The notes: generated by a model not told the origin, from the letters alone. A stretch of 44,096 nucleotides of DNA from Byssovorax sp. (GCA_025362495.1 JANYGI010000041.1:1-44096); one strand, 5' to 3'; counted from the first letter of the stretch, positions 29,368 to 39,687 are shown. Numbers and translations: made by a program.

Positions 29368-30720
29368 TCAGCGCGGCGGGCGCGTCTCGGGCTCGAACAT
29401 GATCTCGACCCGCGGTGACGGGTGCTCGGTCGGGACGAAGATGGGCTGAGGGATCGATGATGTCAGCGCGGGTCGCTTGCCGTCCCGGCCCATTATCTTC
29501 GCGAAGGCCACGGTGAACTGCACCGCCTCGAGCCAGGCCAGGTGATAGCCTAGACAGAAATGCCCACCGGCGCCGAACTGAGCGATCTCGATCGGCGACG
29601 GTGCAACGCTGCGTCCGAGCCAGCGGGAGGGGCGCAGCTCGTCCGGTCGATCGAAGATCGTGGGATCTCGTCCGATGCTCCACAAGTCGACGGCTACCGT
29701 CGTGCGCGCGGGCACCTTGCGCTCGTGGAGGACGACCTCTTCCTTCGTGACGCGCGTGATCACGCCGAACGGGGGATGCATACGGATCGTCTCGCGAAAC
29801 AGGGCCTCGGCGAAAGGGAAGCGTCGGGCCTCTTCAATCGTGGTCGGCACCTCCGCAGCGGCCGTCACCTCTTCGCGGAGCGTGTCCCAGAGATCGCGGC
29901 GTGCGGCGAGGGTGATGACGATCCAGGCCATTGTGGCCGAGATCGTCTCGTGACCCGCGAGGATGAGCAGGCGGAGGTTGTCGATCAGCTCGTCGTCCGC
30001 CAGCCCGTGGCCTTCTTCGTCGGTCCCCTGCGCGAGCGAACCGAGGAGGGACTCGTCGTGCGGGGTCTCTCGCACGCGCGTCACCAGCTTTCGGAGCTCG
30101 GCGTCGATCCACGCGCGTGCCCGCACCGCGCGGCGCACCGGCGATCCTGGGATGTCGACATCGATCCCGAGGTTCGAGAGAAGCAGCTCGCGGTACTGGA
30201 TTCGCCACGCGGAGAGATCCGCGTCGTGGATGCCGAGGGACCTGAAAATGATGGCGATCGCGACCTCCTGGACGTCCGAGAGGACGCGAGCGCTGCCGCG
30301 CGAGCTCCATCGCTCCACCAGCGCGACGAGGGCGCTCGACATGAGCCGCGCCATGGAGCTTGCGGCCAGGCCTCGGGGCAAGAAGGGGCGGTGCATCGCG
30401 CCGCGCATGCGCTTGTGGATCTCGCCATCCTGCGCGAGCACGGAGCGTCCGACGACGAGCGACGCGCCCTTCTGGAAGTGCAGGCTGGAGAACGCCCGCG
30501 ACTGGAGCACGTCGAGAGCCGGCGCTCCACCGCAGACGAGGAACCACGTCCGTCGCCCGAGCGTGACCCAGAACAGCGGGCCGAGCGTGGCGCGCGATCG
30601 CGCGAGCAAACCCGGCTGATCGCGATACAGGGCAGGCAGGTGGCCGATGAGCGGGAATGCGCCCGGGGCCACGGGGAATCCTCTGCGGAGGCCCGGTGTC
30701 CGGGTGAAAGGGTTCAGCAC
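29368..30720 (-). CDS. Cytochrome P450
   Basis: The product is about 450 residues from a GTG at 30720; the frame is open further upstream (to about 30903) but that would overlap the divergent kinase gene and add low-complexity sequence. All P450 signatures are present: I-helix LLILAGHETISATMAW, the ExxR motif in ALFRETIRMHPP, the PERF-like DELRPSRWLG and the heme loop FGAGGHFCLGYHLA (Cys389 in this numbering). The N-terminal LNPFTRTPGLRRGFPVAPGA lacks a membrane anchor, so the enzyme is soluble. It needs a ferredoxin and reductase, neither of which is here. The substrate is unknown. Confidence 0.93.
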   Translation of the reverse strand: MLNPFTRTPGLRRGFPVAPGAFPLIGHLPALYRDQPGLLARSRATLGPLFWVTLGRRTWFLVCGGAPALDVLQSRAFSSLHFQKGASLVVGRSVLAQDGEIHKRMRGAMHRPFLPRGLAASSMARLMSSALVALVERWSSRGSARVLSDVQEVAIAIIFRSLGIHDADLSAWRIQYRELLLSNLGIDVDIPGSPVRRAVRARAWIDAELRKLVTRVRETPHDESLLGSLAQGTDEEGHGLADDELIDNLRLLILAGHETISATMAWIVITLAARRDLWDTLREEVTAAAEVPTTIEEARRFPFAEALFRETIRMHPPFGVITRVTKEEVVLHERKVPARTTVAVDLWSIGRDPTIFDRPDELRPSRWLGRSVAPSPIEIAQFGAGGHFCLGYHLAWLEAVQFTVAFAKIMGRDGKRPALTSSIPQPIFVPTEHPSPRVEIMFEPETRPPR

Positions 30721-30785
30721 GCGGCGCGCACTTTTGAGAGGGCGGCCCCGCGCCGTCAAGAGCTCACGAAGAAGGGGACCGTCCA

Positions 30786-33700
30786 ATGCTCTCGGTGATT
30801 GATGCTGTCGCGCCGTCGTCGTTGACGCCGTCGCTGGTGGGGGCGCGGTACGCGCTGCTCGAGGAGATTGGCCGGGGAGCGATGGGCGTGGGCCACCGCG
30901 CAACCGATCGCCTCGGCGGCGATACGGTGATCCTCAAGCTGACGATCGCGCCGAGCGCGGGGTCGCCGTCGTCGTCGCTGTCGGGCGATACCCTCGTATC
31001 GCTCGCGCACGAGTTCGCAGTGCTCGCCTCGCTGCGACATCCGAACGTCATCCGCGTCTTCGATTATGGCTTCGACGTCGCGCACGGGCCCTACCTCGTG
31101 ATGGAGCATCGGCCCCCAGGCTGGCACCCTCCTGCTCGCGACGAAGGATTCCACCCATGCTCAGAAGATCGGCTTGCTGCTGGAGCTGCTGCGGGCCCTC
31201 GCGTACCTGCACAGGCGCGGGATCGTTCACCGCGATCTCAAGCCCGAGAACGTGCTCGTCGACGGAGGACACGCGAAGATCATCGATTTTGGTCTGAGTA
31301 TTCCTGTCGATCAAGAGACCAGGGATCTGGTGGGCACCGCCTCGTACTTCGCGCCGGAGCTGCTGAGCTACGGGGATCCGAGTGTGCGCTCCGATCTCTG
31401 GGCCATTGGCATCATCGCGGTCGAGCTGCTCGCCGGCGAACACCCTTTCGAGGGGCCGCAGATGATGCACAACGTGCTCTTCAACGAGCCTCGCCTTCAC
31501 GGGCTCGAGGAGGGGGTCGCGTCGGTCGTGGCGCGGCTCCTCGCGAAGGATCCGGCCGCGCGGTTCGCGTCCGCGCTCGAGGTAGCAGAGGCCTTTGCGG
31601 CGAGCCTGCCCGAACACACGCCCTTCGAGACCGTGGAGACCCGCGAGAGCTTTCTGCAGGCCTCGCGGTTCGTGGGCCGCCTGCGCGAGCTCGACGATCT
31701 CACGGTGGCCTTCGCTCCGCTCGCTGCGGGGCGCGGATCGATATGGCTCCTCGGAGGAGAGAGCGGAGTAGGTAAATCACGGCTGGCGGACGAGGCGGCG
31801 ATTCGCGCTCTCGTGAGCGGGGTTCGCGTGCTGCGAGGGCAGGCGGTGGCGGACTCGGGCAGTCCATACGACGTGTGGCGGCCGATCTTGCGCGGGATCG
31901 CGCTGACGGCGGGGCTCACCGACAGCGAGTCGTCGATCCTGCGATCCGTGGTTGCGGATATCGACGCGCTCGTGGGGCGACCCGTCGCAGCGGCGCCGGC
32001 GACGGACGACGCGGGAGCGCAGACGCGCCTGCTGATCACCGTCGAAGAGGTCGTGGTGCGAGACCGCACCCCGACGCTGGTGATCCTCGAAGATTTGCAG
32101 TGGGCTGGCAGCGAGAGCTTGCGGCTGCTCTCGTGGTTGACGCGCGTGATCGAGCGTTCGCCCGTGATGATCCTCTGCACCTACCGCGATGACGAGGCCC
32201 CGGGCATCCCCTCGATGCTCGAAGGTGCGCGCGTGCTCAAGGTCGCGCGGCTCGACCGCGAAGCCATCGGCGAGCTGGCGATAGCGATCGTCGGGCCCTC
32301 GGCAATGGATGCGCGTCTGGTCGATCGGCTCGTCAGCGAGACCGAGGGCAACCCGTTCTTTCTCGTGGAGACCCTTCGCGAGATCGCCAACGACGTCGGC
32401 CGGCTCGAGGCGTTAGGCACTCATCATTTTCGCGCGTCGATGCCGGCCGAGGGCGTGCGGCGCGTGCTGGATCGTCGCCTCTCGCGCTCTTCGGACGAGA
32501 CTCGGGCGCTGCTGCGGCTCGCCGCCATCGCGGGCCGCAGGCTCGATCTCGCGGTGCTCGCGAGTGCTTGGGGGGCCGACGTCGATCATCACCTTCGTTC
32601 GGCCGCGGAGCTCGCGATCGTCGAGGCCCGAGGGGAGAGCTGGGAGTTCGCGCATGACAAGCTACGTGAAGCGCTTCAAGGCGAAGTCGGTGCGGGCCTC
32701 CGAGTCGACTACCACCGACGCATCGCCGACGGCATAGAGTCGGTCCATGGCGAGCACGTCGATCAGCTCACCGCGCTCGCTCACCACTGGGAGCTCGCGG
32801 CGGACGACGGTAAATCGATGCGCTTCGCCGAGCTCGCCGGGACGCGCGCCCTCGAGGGAGGAGCCTTCGTCGAGGCCGTGAGCCTGCTCGATCGCGCGCG
32901 CGACTACGCTCGACGCCGCGCCGAGGCGGAACGGAAGAATCTCCTCTGGCGTATCGACGCGCAGCTCACCATGGCGCACTACCAGCTTGGCGATCTCCAG
33001 AGCGCGCGCCGCTTTGGCGAGCTCGCCCTCGCGCACGTAGGGGAGCCGATCCCCGAGCGCCCGCTCGGCAAGGCGCTCGCGTCCGCGCGCGAAGTGACGA
33101 CTCGGATCCTCCAGACAATCCGGCCGCCCGCGAAGCCCAGCCTCTCGCCGATCGATCTGGCTCGGTATTCGCGCGTGATCATCATCCTCTCGGAGTGCTT
33201 CATGTTCGGGATGGAGGCGCAGAGCTTCACCATTGCCGCGCTCCGCCTCACCAACCGTACCGCCCCCGCTGGTCCTTCCGTCTCGCTCGCGCGCGGCTGG
33301 CTCGATCTCGGCATGCTCGCGATGACCACGCCCTTCAAGCGCACGGCGCAGCGCTGGGTTGACCGCGCGATCGACATGTCGCGCGAGCACGGAGCCGAGG
33401 ACGATCTGGCCTTCGTCGTGAGCCGCGCCGGCGTGCTCGCGATCACGACCGCGCGCTGGGACGACGCCGAGGCTCTGATCCAGCAGACCGTCGATACTGC
33501 GACGAGCTACTGCGATCGACGGCTCCTCGATGAATGCACCGCGCTTTTCGCCATCATTCTCTTCTTCCGCGGGAGGTACGCCGACTCGCTCGCCAGGTAC
33601 ACCGACGCGCTCGAGGCGGCGAACCGCAGCGGGACACGTCAGGTGGCCCGCTGGGCTGCGCTCGGTCGCGCCGACATCGCGCTGCGCCGCGGTCGGCCCG

Positions 33701-34299
33701 CGGAGGCGATAGACGCGTACGATCGCGAGATCGCCAGCCCGACGGTGATGGCCACGGAGCGAGTGTGGGCGTACGGGATGCGCTCGCTCGCACGGCTCCG
33801 CTCCGGTGATCGCACCGGCGCCCGCGCGGACGCGCTCGCGTCGCTGGCGGTGCTCGATCGCAGCCCGCCCGTTGCGTACTGGACCATGCACGGCGTCCAC
33901 GCCACGAGTCAGGTCCTCCTCGAACTTTCACCTCGAGGGACGCCTGACGCCGCCGCGGTCCGCAGCGTGGTTCACGCGACGGTGCTCAGCAGCATCGTGG
34001 GGCCCGCGCGCCCTGCGGCGGCGCTGCTCCAGAGCGAGCTGCTGCGCCGCCGCGGCAACGTCTCGGCCGCGCGCCGCGTGCTCGAGCGCAGCAAGCGTAC
34101 GGTCGCCGATTTCGGTATGCCCTACGAGTCCGCGATGACCGATTTCGCGCTGGCGGCGTGCGGCGCTGCAGCCGAGCGTCCGCCGCTGTTGCGAAGCGCC
34201 GGCGACAAGCTGCGCGCGATCGGCGCGGACCTCGACGCGGGCGCGACGCAGGAGGCGCTGCTCAATCAAACCAGGGGCTTCGACAGCGCGCGCTGGTAG
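30786..34299 (+). CDS. Ser/Thr kinase - AAA ATPase - TPR giant protein, interrupted by one frameshift
   Basis: The ATG at 30786 opens a kinase N-lobe ([20 protein letters not shown], Lys51 in [19 protein letters not shown]). After VMEH the frame is lost at a run of five C (31113-31117). Removing one C joins it to the downstream frame without any stop, giving 1170 residues: [36 protein letters not shown] and [11 protein letters not shown] complete the kinase. Next come an ATPase with Walker [14 protein letters not shown] and Walker [12 protein letters not shown], and about 500 residues of helical TPR-like repeats. This is the PknK/MalT-like kinase-STAND design common in myxobacteria. The extra C is either a true mutation or a sequence error; the rest is intact. 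Confidence 0.8.
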
Positions 34300-35102
34300 C
34301 GCACCACGACGTCGGCCCAGTGCAGCGTCGTCCCGCCGGTGAAGTCGATGGTTGCGCCGTTCATCCACGCGGTCTTGGGCCCGGCGAGCACGCTGACGAA
34401 ATCGCCGACCTCTTCCGCCGTGCACGCGCGACCGGCCGGGTTGAGATCGCCATGCACTTTGGCCGTGATCTCGGCACCGGCGTCGCCGAACACGCGCCGG
34501 AGCGCCGGGGTGATCACGGCGCTGAATTTGAGGAGATTGACGCGATGGCCCGCTGGTCCGAGCTCGATCGCGAGCTGGCGCACGTAGACCTCGAGCGCGG
34601 CCTTGGCGGCGCCCACCGCGGCACATCCGTCGACGAGCGAGTCGTCCAGCGTGTTGGTGAGCCCGATGATGCGCGCGTTCGGCGCGAGCAGATCGCGCCG
34701 GACGAGCTCCTGCGTCCAGTAGACGAACGAGGTCGCCATCGAGGTGAGCGTCTTGTCGATCTGCTTCGGTCCGAGCCACTCGCCCTTGCCCGACACGAGC
34801 CTTCCGAGCGAGGCGTTGGCGATGGAGTGAACGAAGACCTTGACGCTTCGCTTGCCGGCGACGCGCTCGAGCTCGGGACAGAGCTGCGCTGCGGCCTCCG
34901 CGGTGCCGGCATCCGCGACACAGATCTCGGACTTGCGGTCCATCGCGAGGAGATCTTCGCGCAGCCTGTCGGCGTGCGCCTGGTAATGGCCGCGGTGAAC
35001 ACCGAACACATCGAGCCCCGGATCGCCAGCGAGCGATCGAGCGATCGCCGCGCCGCTGCCCGAGGAGACGCCCAGAATCACCGCCCACTCACGCTCGCTC
35101 AT
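34266..35102 (-). CDS. Enoyl-ACP reductase-like short-chain dehydrogenase with altered active site
   Basis: The product has 278 residues with a Rossmann fold of the FabI type: [15 protein letters not shown] at the N-terminus, [14 protein letters not shown], then [20 protein letters not shown] and [20 protein letters not shown] near the end. In FabI the catalytic Tyr lies seven residues before the Lys; here Lys167 is kept but that position is Cys160, and the second FabI Tyr ten residues earlier is Asn150. The reaction may therefore differ, or the protein may be a non-enzymatic partner. The ATG overlaps the stop of the KAS III-like gene (ATGA), so the pair is coupled. The 3' end overlaps the kinase-AAA gene by 34 bases tail to tail. 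Confidence 0.8.
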   Translation of the reverse strand: MSEREWAVILGVSSGSGAAIARSLAGDPGLDVFGVHRGHYQAHADRLREDLLAMDRKSEICVADAGTAEAAAQLCPELERVAGKRSVKVFVHSIANASLGRLVSGKGEWLGPKQIDKTLTSMATSFVYWTQELVRRDLLAPNARIIGLTNTLDDSLVDGCAAVGAAKAALEVYVRQLAIELGPAGHRVNLLKFSAVITPALRRVFGDAGAEITAKVHGDLNPAGRACTAEEVGDFVSVLAGPKTAWMNGATIDFTGGTTLHWADVVVRYQRALSKPLV

Positions 35103-36094
35103 GACGCTCCCTCCGCTCCATCGAACTCGATCACCATCGCGCCATACGACGCGCCGCCGCCCACGCCGAAGAACAGCCCGAGGTCGCCTCGCTCGACCTG
35201 CCGTGTGCGAAGCAGCGCGTCGAGGCCGATCGGCAGCGCGGCGGCGCCCATGCTGCCTTGCTGGTCGACCACCCGCACGTACTGCGACGAACGCGCGCCG
35301 ACGATATCGAGCATCCGGTCGAGCAGAGGGCCGTTGGGCTGGTGGGGAATGACCCAGCGGATGCGATCGAACGTCGTGCCAGCGCGTCGCAGCGCCTCTC
35401 GCACGGACTCCGCCACGACCTCGAGGCTGCGCCTGCCGATGCGCTCATTGGAATCGCTGAAACGGAGGAGCGATGGCTCCGCCGAGACTCCAGGACGCGC
35501 GATGCGGATGGCGTCGATGTCGGCCGGATCGTTACACAGATAGCTCCCGAGGATCGCCCCGCCGGAGCTTCGTCGTCCCACGATGGTCGCCGCCACGCCG
35601 TCGCCGAAGATGGCGAACGAGCGGGGCTCTCTCGGATCGATGAACCGGGTAGCGAGCTCGATCGTGACGATGGCGATCGTCTCGTAGCCGGTCGCGAGGC
35701 AGCGCGACGCGAGATCGAGCGCGGTGAGGAACCCCATGCAAGCGTTGTTGACGTCGAAGCAATCGAGCGTGCGACCCACGCCGAGCTCGCGCGCGACATG
35801 GTTGGCGCTCGCGGGGCAGAGGTCGTCGCCGCTCGTCGACGTGACGAGACAGATCCTCTGGAGCGCCGACGGCGCGAGCCCCGCAGCGGCGAGCGCGCCG
35901 CGGATCGCCTCGGCGCCGAGCGGACCGAAACGCGCCTCTCGGGGTGCCACGCGTCGAGCGACGATGCCTGTCTTGTCGACGAGGCGAGCCTCACCGACGC
36001 CGAGCTGCGCGGCGATGGTCGCCGTCGACACCGACGGGAACGGGGCCGCTGTGGCGGTCCCGAGGATCGAAAGCGGTAGCCGGCGCGCCTCCAT
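35099..36094 (-). CDS. Ketoacyl-ACP synthase III-like (FabH-like) enzyme
   Basis: The product has 331 residues of thiolase fold: IAAQLGVGEARLVDKTGIVA, VTSTSGDDLCPASANHVARE, nucleophile Cys119 in DVNNACMGFL, SFAIFGDGVAATIVG, His251 in WVIPHQPN and FFGVGGGASYGAMVIEF. The third residue of the Cys-His-Asn triad (Asn274 of E. coli FabH) lines up with Ser281 (DQQGSMGAAALP). Decarboxylation of malonyl-ACP may thus be impaired, and an acyl-transfer or head-to-head condensing role is possible. It is the first gene of a two-gene unit with the SDR. Confidence 0.86.
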   Translation of the reverse strand: MEARRLPLSILGTATAAPFPSVSTATIAAQLGVGEARLVDKTGIVARRVAPREARFGPLGAEAIRGALAAAGLAPSALQRICLVTSTSGDDLCPASANHVARELGVGRTLDCFDVNNACMGFLTALDLASRCLATGYETIAIVTIELATRFIDPREPRSFAIFGDGVAATIVGRRSSGGAILGSYLCNDPADIDAIRIARPGVSAEPSLLRFSDSNERIGRRSLEVVAESVREALRRAGTTFDRIRWVIPHQPNGPLLDRMLDIVGARSSQYVRVVDQQGSMGAAALPIGLDALLRTRQVERGDLGLFFGVGGGASYGAMVIEFDGAEGAS

Positions 36095-36173
36095 GATCGG
36101 GCGGACTTGCGCCTGTCCGGGGCGGAGGTCAACGGGCTTGCGCAGTCACCGAGATCACTGTTACCACGGCAGG

Positions 36174-36617
36174 ATGGACCGAAATGTGGACCGTCGGGCG
36201 ACCTTCGCAGACGCGGAGCAGAGCCCGCTGGAGCATCTGCTCGCGGTCTCCAGCGGGAAGCCGTTCGACAACCTGAGCTGGCGCTTGCTCAAGCTGCTCA
36301 TCGAAGGCGTCAGGGTCGAGCGCCGCGCTCTGGGGGACGGCGACACGCTGAAAATTTCGACCAAGATCGACGCCATTCGTGTGGAGCGGGGCTCTCTCAG
36401 GCTGCGCGAGGACCCTGACGCGAACACCAATCCGCCCAAAGTTCCTCCAGCACCGATGTGGACTCACCCGAGGGAGCTGATGGCCGGCACAACCGGCATT
36501 CCTGTGGATGGCGGCAAGTCATCAAAGTACAACGGCACCACGGCTGTGATGTCCGGGGGCGTGTACGAGGCCCTCGAAGATACGGTCGTCCGACTGTTTT
36601 CCGGCCAGAGCCTGTAG
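36174..36617 (+). CDS. Hypothetical protein, 147 residues
   Basis: The product starts MDRNVDRRATFADAEQSPLE. Its first half is helical (NLSWRLLKLLIEGVRVERRA), and the second is polar with Gly/Thr-rich loops (MAGTTGIPVDGGKSSKYNGT). The start is weakly supported: AGG lies too close to the ATG. The gene is divergent from the KAS III-like gene (79 bases apart) and precedes the patatin gene by 101 bases. No family is recognised. Confidence 0.5.
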   Translation: MDRNVDRRATFADAEQSPLEHLLAVSSGKPFDNLSWRLLKLLIEGVRVERRALGDGDTLKISTKIDAIRVERGSLRLREDPDANTNPPKVPPAPMWTHPRELMAGTTGIPVDGGKSSKYNGTTAVMSGGVYEALEDTVVRLFSGQSL

Positions 36618-36718
36618 GCGCCGGCAAACGCAAGGCGAAGAGCGCAACGCTCAGAGCGAAAAATGGGAGCCGCTGGGAGTGGCTCTGCGCTCGTTCATTG
36701 GTCGCGCGTCGCGCGTTG

Positions 36719-38479
36719 ATGCGAAAAAAGATGCTGGCGCTGGGCACAGGCGGGGAGAAAGTGCTCCTCGAGAGCAAGGACCTCGTCGAGTACCTCCCGG
36801 CGCTGACTGACCTCCTCGCGCAGGCAATGGTCCGTGGAAGCGATCCCGAGGAGCCTGCGCTCCGGGTGTGCGTCGTGCGCTATGATCCAGGCGCTCCTGC
36901 GGCCAAGGGCCCCAGCCCTGACTGGGAGAATCGCCTGTTCGGCGGCGACTGCAAGCTGGATATCGGCACTGCGCGCGACACTACCGAGCTGAAGAAACGG
37001 ATCGAAGACGGAATGCAAAACCACGACTACGTCTTCGTGGATCCCTACGATCGCGCCGCCGATCTCGCCGCGGTGCAGATCAAGAGCCTCACGAGCCGGG
37101 GGCGAGTCTCGGATGGCGTCGTGAACCGGAAGAGGGTCGACCCGATGAGCGCTGGCATGAGCCAGGAGGTCCCCGGGACCACGCTGTCGAGCGAAGACTT
37201 CAACACGCTCATCGGTGACGGCCCCACCGACGGCGTGGATTCGATTGTTCACGTGGCGAGAAACTTCCGCCTCGCACCCCGTCGAACGAACAAGCTCAAC
37301 TTCTACGCCGTGGTCATGGATAGCAGGACGGCGCGCTTCGAGGCCGGGGGGACGCGCGATCGCCGTCAGCGCCGCAGCGCCGACGATCCTGTTCCGCCGA
37401 AGATCGATCAGCCGGAGGGCTGCGAAGACGAGGACGCGCCCACGACGCGTCTGCACGTGAACCTGATGCGATTGAAGAAGGCCTGGGAGCAATCTCCAGA
37501 CCTCTTCGACGTGTGCGATGTGCTCGACGAGCCCAATACGCCCGCAGGCGGCGATCGACGCGGCTACTGGAAGGCGACGGGTTTCTTCGATCGCTGGGTG
37601 CGCGATGTGCGCTTTCGCCGCGTCGGCGTGGCGCTTGGCAGCGGCGGCGCGACGGGCTTTTGCCACGTGGCGTTGCTGCGCGAGCTGCGCTCGCAGAACA
37701 TTCCCATCGATCTCGTCTCGGGCACCAGCTTTGGTGCGCTCGTCGGTGGTTACTACTGCTCGCATGGTCTGGACGGGCTCGACATGCTCGTCGATCAGGC
37801 GCTGCTCCTCACGGGCGTCGCGTCGATGACGATCCTGACGTCTGCCTTTTACGAGCACCTCGTGAATGTCTCCATCGATTATCGCCCGATGTGGGAGCTA
37901 CCGATTCCCTTCTACGCGGTCGCGACGGACATCGAGCGGGGGACCGCCGCGATCTTTCCAGGACCGGCGGTGTCGAATCCCTCCGTGGGCTTCGCCGTTC
38001 GCGCGAGCGGGGCGCTGCCAGGCCTGTTCGCGCCGGCGGTCGCCGGGGACGCCCGGTACATCGACGGTGGCGCGGTCAGCAACGTGCCAGTCCTCGCGCT
38101 GATTCGACGGGGCGTGGACGTCGTGATCGGATCCAACGCCTTCCCGTTCCGGAAGGGCGACGAGAGCTACAAGCCCAATCCGTTTCGCGGTCTGTTGCCG
38201 CCGCCGTTCGGTCGCCTCGCCGAGCGGCTCATCTCGGAGCTCAACCCGGGCAATCGCATGGCCGACGCCGCGCGCGGGCTCACGCTGTCCCTGTCCGATT
38301 CAATGGAAAAGGAGACCACCCTCGCCAGCGCGCTTTACGAGCACAAGAAGTCAGGCGTGAGCTTCTGGGAGTTTCACCGCGTCGCTCGCGTGCTCAGCGA
38401 CACCGTGAAGGAGCTGCAGACGGCCGGCGCCTTGCCCGCTGCGATCAACGCCGTCCGGCTGCTCAACACCCCGGACTGA
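36719..38479 (+). CDS. Patatin-like phospholipase (NTE type) with N-terminal extension
   Basis: The product has 586 residues from the ATG at 36719; the ribosome-binding site is unclear and upstream starts are possible. The C-terminal half (about 300-586) is a patatin lipase: oxyanion loop GVALGSGGATGFCHVALLRE, nucleophile Ser in VSGTSFGALVGG (GxSxG) and the catalytic Asp in YIDGGAVSN. It should hydrolyse acyl esters of phospholipids. The N-terminal half has a stretch (NHDYVFVDPYDRAADLA, then VDSIVHVARNF) similar to the degenerate P-loop-like region seen in NTE-type patatins. The stop overlaps the start of an acyltransferase gene by one base, so deacylation and reacylation are genetically coupled. 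Confidence 0.87.
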   Translation: MRKKMLALGTGGEKVLLESKDLVEYLPALTDLLAQAMVRGSDPEEPALRVCVVRYDPGAPAAKGPSPDWENRLFGGDCKLDIGTARDTTELKKRIEDGMQNHDYVFVDPYDRAADLAAVQIKSLTSRGRVSDGVVNRKRVDPMSAGMSQEVPGTTLSSEDFNTLIGDGPTDGVDSIVHVARNFRLAPRRTNKLNFYAVVMDSRTARFEAGGTRDRRQRRSADDPVPPKIDQPEGCEDEDAPTTRLHVNLMRLKKAWEQSPDLFDVCDVLDEPNTPAGGDRRGYWKATGFFDRWVRDVRFRRVGVALGSGGATGFCHVALLRELRSQNIPIDLVSGTSFGALVGGYYCSHGLDGLDMLVDQALLLTGVASMTILTSAFYEHLVNVSIDYRPMWELPIPFYAVATDIERGTAAIFPGPAVSNPSVGFAVRASGALPGLFAPAVAGDARYIDGGAVSNVPVLALIRRGVDVVIGSNAFPFRKGDESYKPNPFRGLLPPPFGRLAERLISELNPGNRMADAARGLTLSLSDSMEKETTLASALYEHKKSGVSFWEFHRVARVLSDTVKELQTAGALPAAINAVRLLNTPD

Positions 38480-39195
38480 TGCCGCTCTCGGACGATCCCG
38501 TGGTCCGGGCCTGGCTTCGAGCAGGGGACCACCTGCGCTCGTACCATGGCTACGAGGTCGAGGGGCTGGACAACCTGGACTCGGACACCTCGCTCCTGGT
38601 GGTCGGTTACCACGGCCGCCCCGTCGCGATTGACATGATCATGCTCGGGGTCACGATGTTCGAGCGGTTCGGAAAACCGCCGCGTCCGATCCTGCACCAG
38701 AATATCCCTTCGATGCTCAAGGATCGCCTGGGCTGGCTGTCGGGTGACGGCCCCGATCTCGTCGAAGCGCTGGAGCTGGGGCAGCACATTCTCACCTCGC
38801 CGGGCGGCGCTCGCGAAGGGGCCCGCGGCTACCCGACTCGGTATCGCGTCGACTGGGGCTCTCACGCGGGCTACCTGCGCCTCGCGCTGCGCTATGGCCT
38901 GTCGATCGTGCCCGTGGGAGCGTCGGGAGTGGACGATCTCTACCTCGCTCCAATCGACGGGTACGCGCTCGGGAAGAAGCTGGGGTTGCCGAAAGGGACG
39001 CCGATCTGGCCGGCTCTCGGTCTCTTTGGCCTCTTCCCTTTCTCTCCGCCGTTCCCGGTGCGGGTCCGTCAGGTGGTCGGCAAGCCCATCGATCTCACGG
39101 GTCTTCGCGACGATCCGCGCGACCTCGCGGAGGCTCACCGATCCATCATGGCGGAGGTGCAGTGCCTCATGGACGCTGCGCGCGGGCTCGATTGA
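38479..39195 (+). CDS. Phospholipid/glycerol acyltransferase (TMEM68/DGAT2-like)
   Basis: The product has 238 residues. The start is fixed by the TGATG overlap with the patatin gene. The acyltransferase block I is LLVVGYHGRPVAIDMIML (His followed by Asp at a longer spacing than the usual HX4D, as in the TMEM68/DGAT2 branch). Later blocks are HILTSPGGAREGARG, LRLALRYGLSIVPVGASGVDD and FPVRVRQVVGKPIDL. It probably transfers an acyl chain from acyl-CoA or acyl-ACP to a glycerol or lysolipid at the membrane surface. The neighbouring patatin could supply the lysolipid. Confidence 0.85.
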   Translation: MPLSDDPVVRAWLRAGDHLRSYHGYEVEGLDNLDSDTSLLVVGYHGRPVAIDMIMLGVTMFERFGKPPRPILHQNIPSMLKDRLGWLSGDGPDLVEALELGQHILTSPGGAREGARGYPTRYRVDWGSHAGYLRLALRYGLSIVPVGASGVDDLYLAPIDGYALGKKLGLPKGTPIWPALGLFGLFPFSPPFPVRVRQVVGKPIDLTGLRDDPRDLAEAHRSIMAEVQCLMDAARGLD

Positions 39196-39225
39196 TTCAG
39201 CACGTATTCGAGGGAGGAGCTTACC

Positions 39226-39687
39226 GTGTTCGACAGCACTGATATCCTCATGCAGGACGAGATCTTCGCGCTCCGGAAGAAATACCTGGTCGATCCGACC
39301 GCGCTCCAGAACCTCGCCCTCCGGGCCACCGCGGCGCTGTTCTCCGGCGGACGGCAGTTCGTCACCGAGGTCGGCGACGCGCTCTACGGGCAGCGAGCCC
39401 CGACCGCCTTCATCGATCCCGTCGATCGGGAGATACAGCTGCTCACGCTCTTCACGATATCGCGGGAGTGGTCGCAGCTCGCGATTCACTGTTACTGGTC
39501 GATCCTCGTCGGGATGACGCCGTTCGACATCGCGCAGACGCTGCTGCTCGCCTCGATGGGAGCAGGCATCGACGAGTACGTGGCCGCGCTCGGCGTGATG
39601 ACGAAGGTGATGACGCTGTTGAAGCGGCTCGCCCCGACCGAGCCGTCCCCTGAAGAAGTGGTCAGCGAGCTGACCAAGGCGTTTTGA
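39226..39687 (+). CDS. Carboxymuconolactone-decarboxylase/AhpD-like small protein
   Basis: The product has 153 residues from a GTG at 39226 with a strong GGGAGGAGC site. The centre (FIDPVDREIQLLTLFTISRE, WSQLAIHCYWSILVGMTPFD, IAQTLLLASMGAGIDEY) follows the CMD/AhpD helical pattern, but the CxxC redox pair of AhpD is absent; one Cys and a His remain (IHCYW). It may be a decarboxylase-type or structural member. Only 30 bases separate it from the acyltransferase, so they share a transcript. Confidence 0.6.
   Translation: MFDSTDILMQDEIFALRKKYLVDPTALQNLALRATAALFSGGRQFVTEVGDALYGQRAPTAFIDPVDREIQLLTLFTISREWSQLAIHCYWSILVGMTPFDIAQTLLLASMGAGIDEYVAALGVMTKVMTLLKRLAPTEPSPEEVVSELTKAF

Noticed and set aside
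29368-36094. Secondary-metabolite cluster (P450 plus KAS III-like plus SDR)
   Set aside because: The P450 is separated from the other two by a divergent 3.5-kb kinase gene, and no PKS, NRPS or terpene core enzyme is present.
36719-39195. CBASS-type defence (patatin effector)
   Set aside because: No cyclic-nucleotide synthase (CD-NTase) or ubiquitin-like partner is nearby, and the patatin is coupled to an acyltransferase, which fits lipid metabolism.
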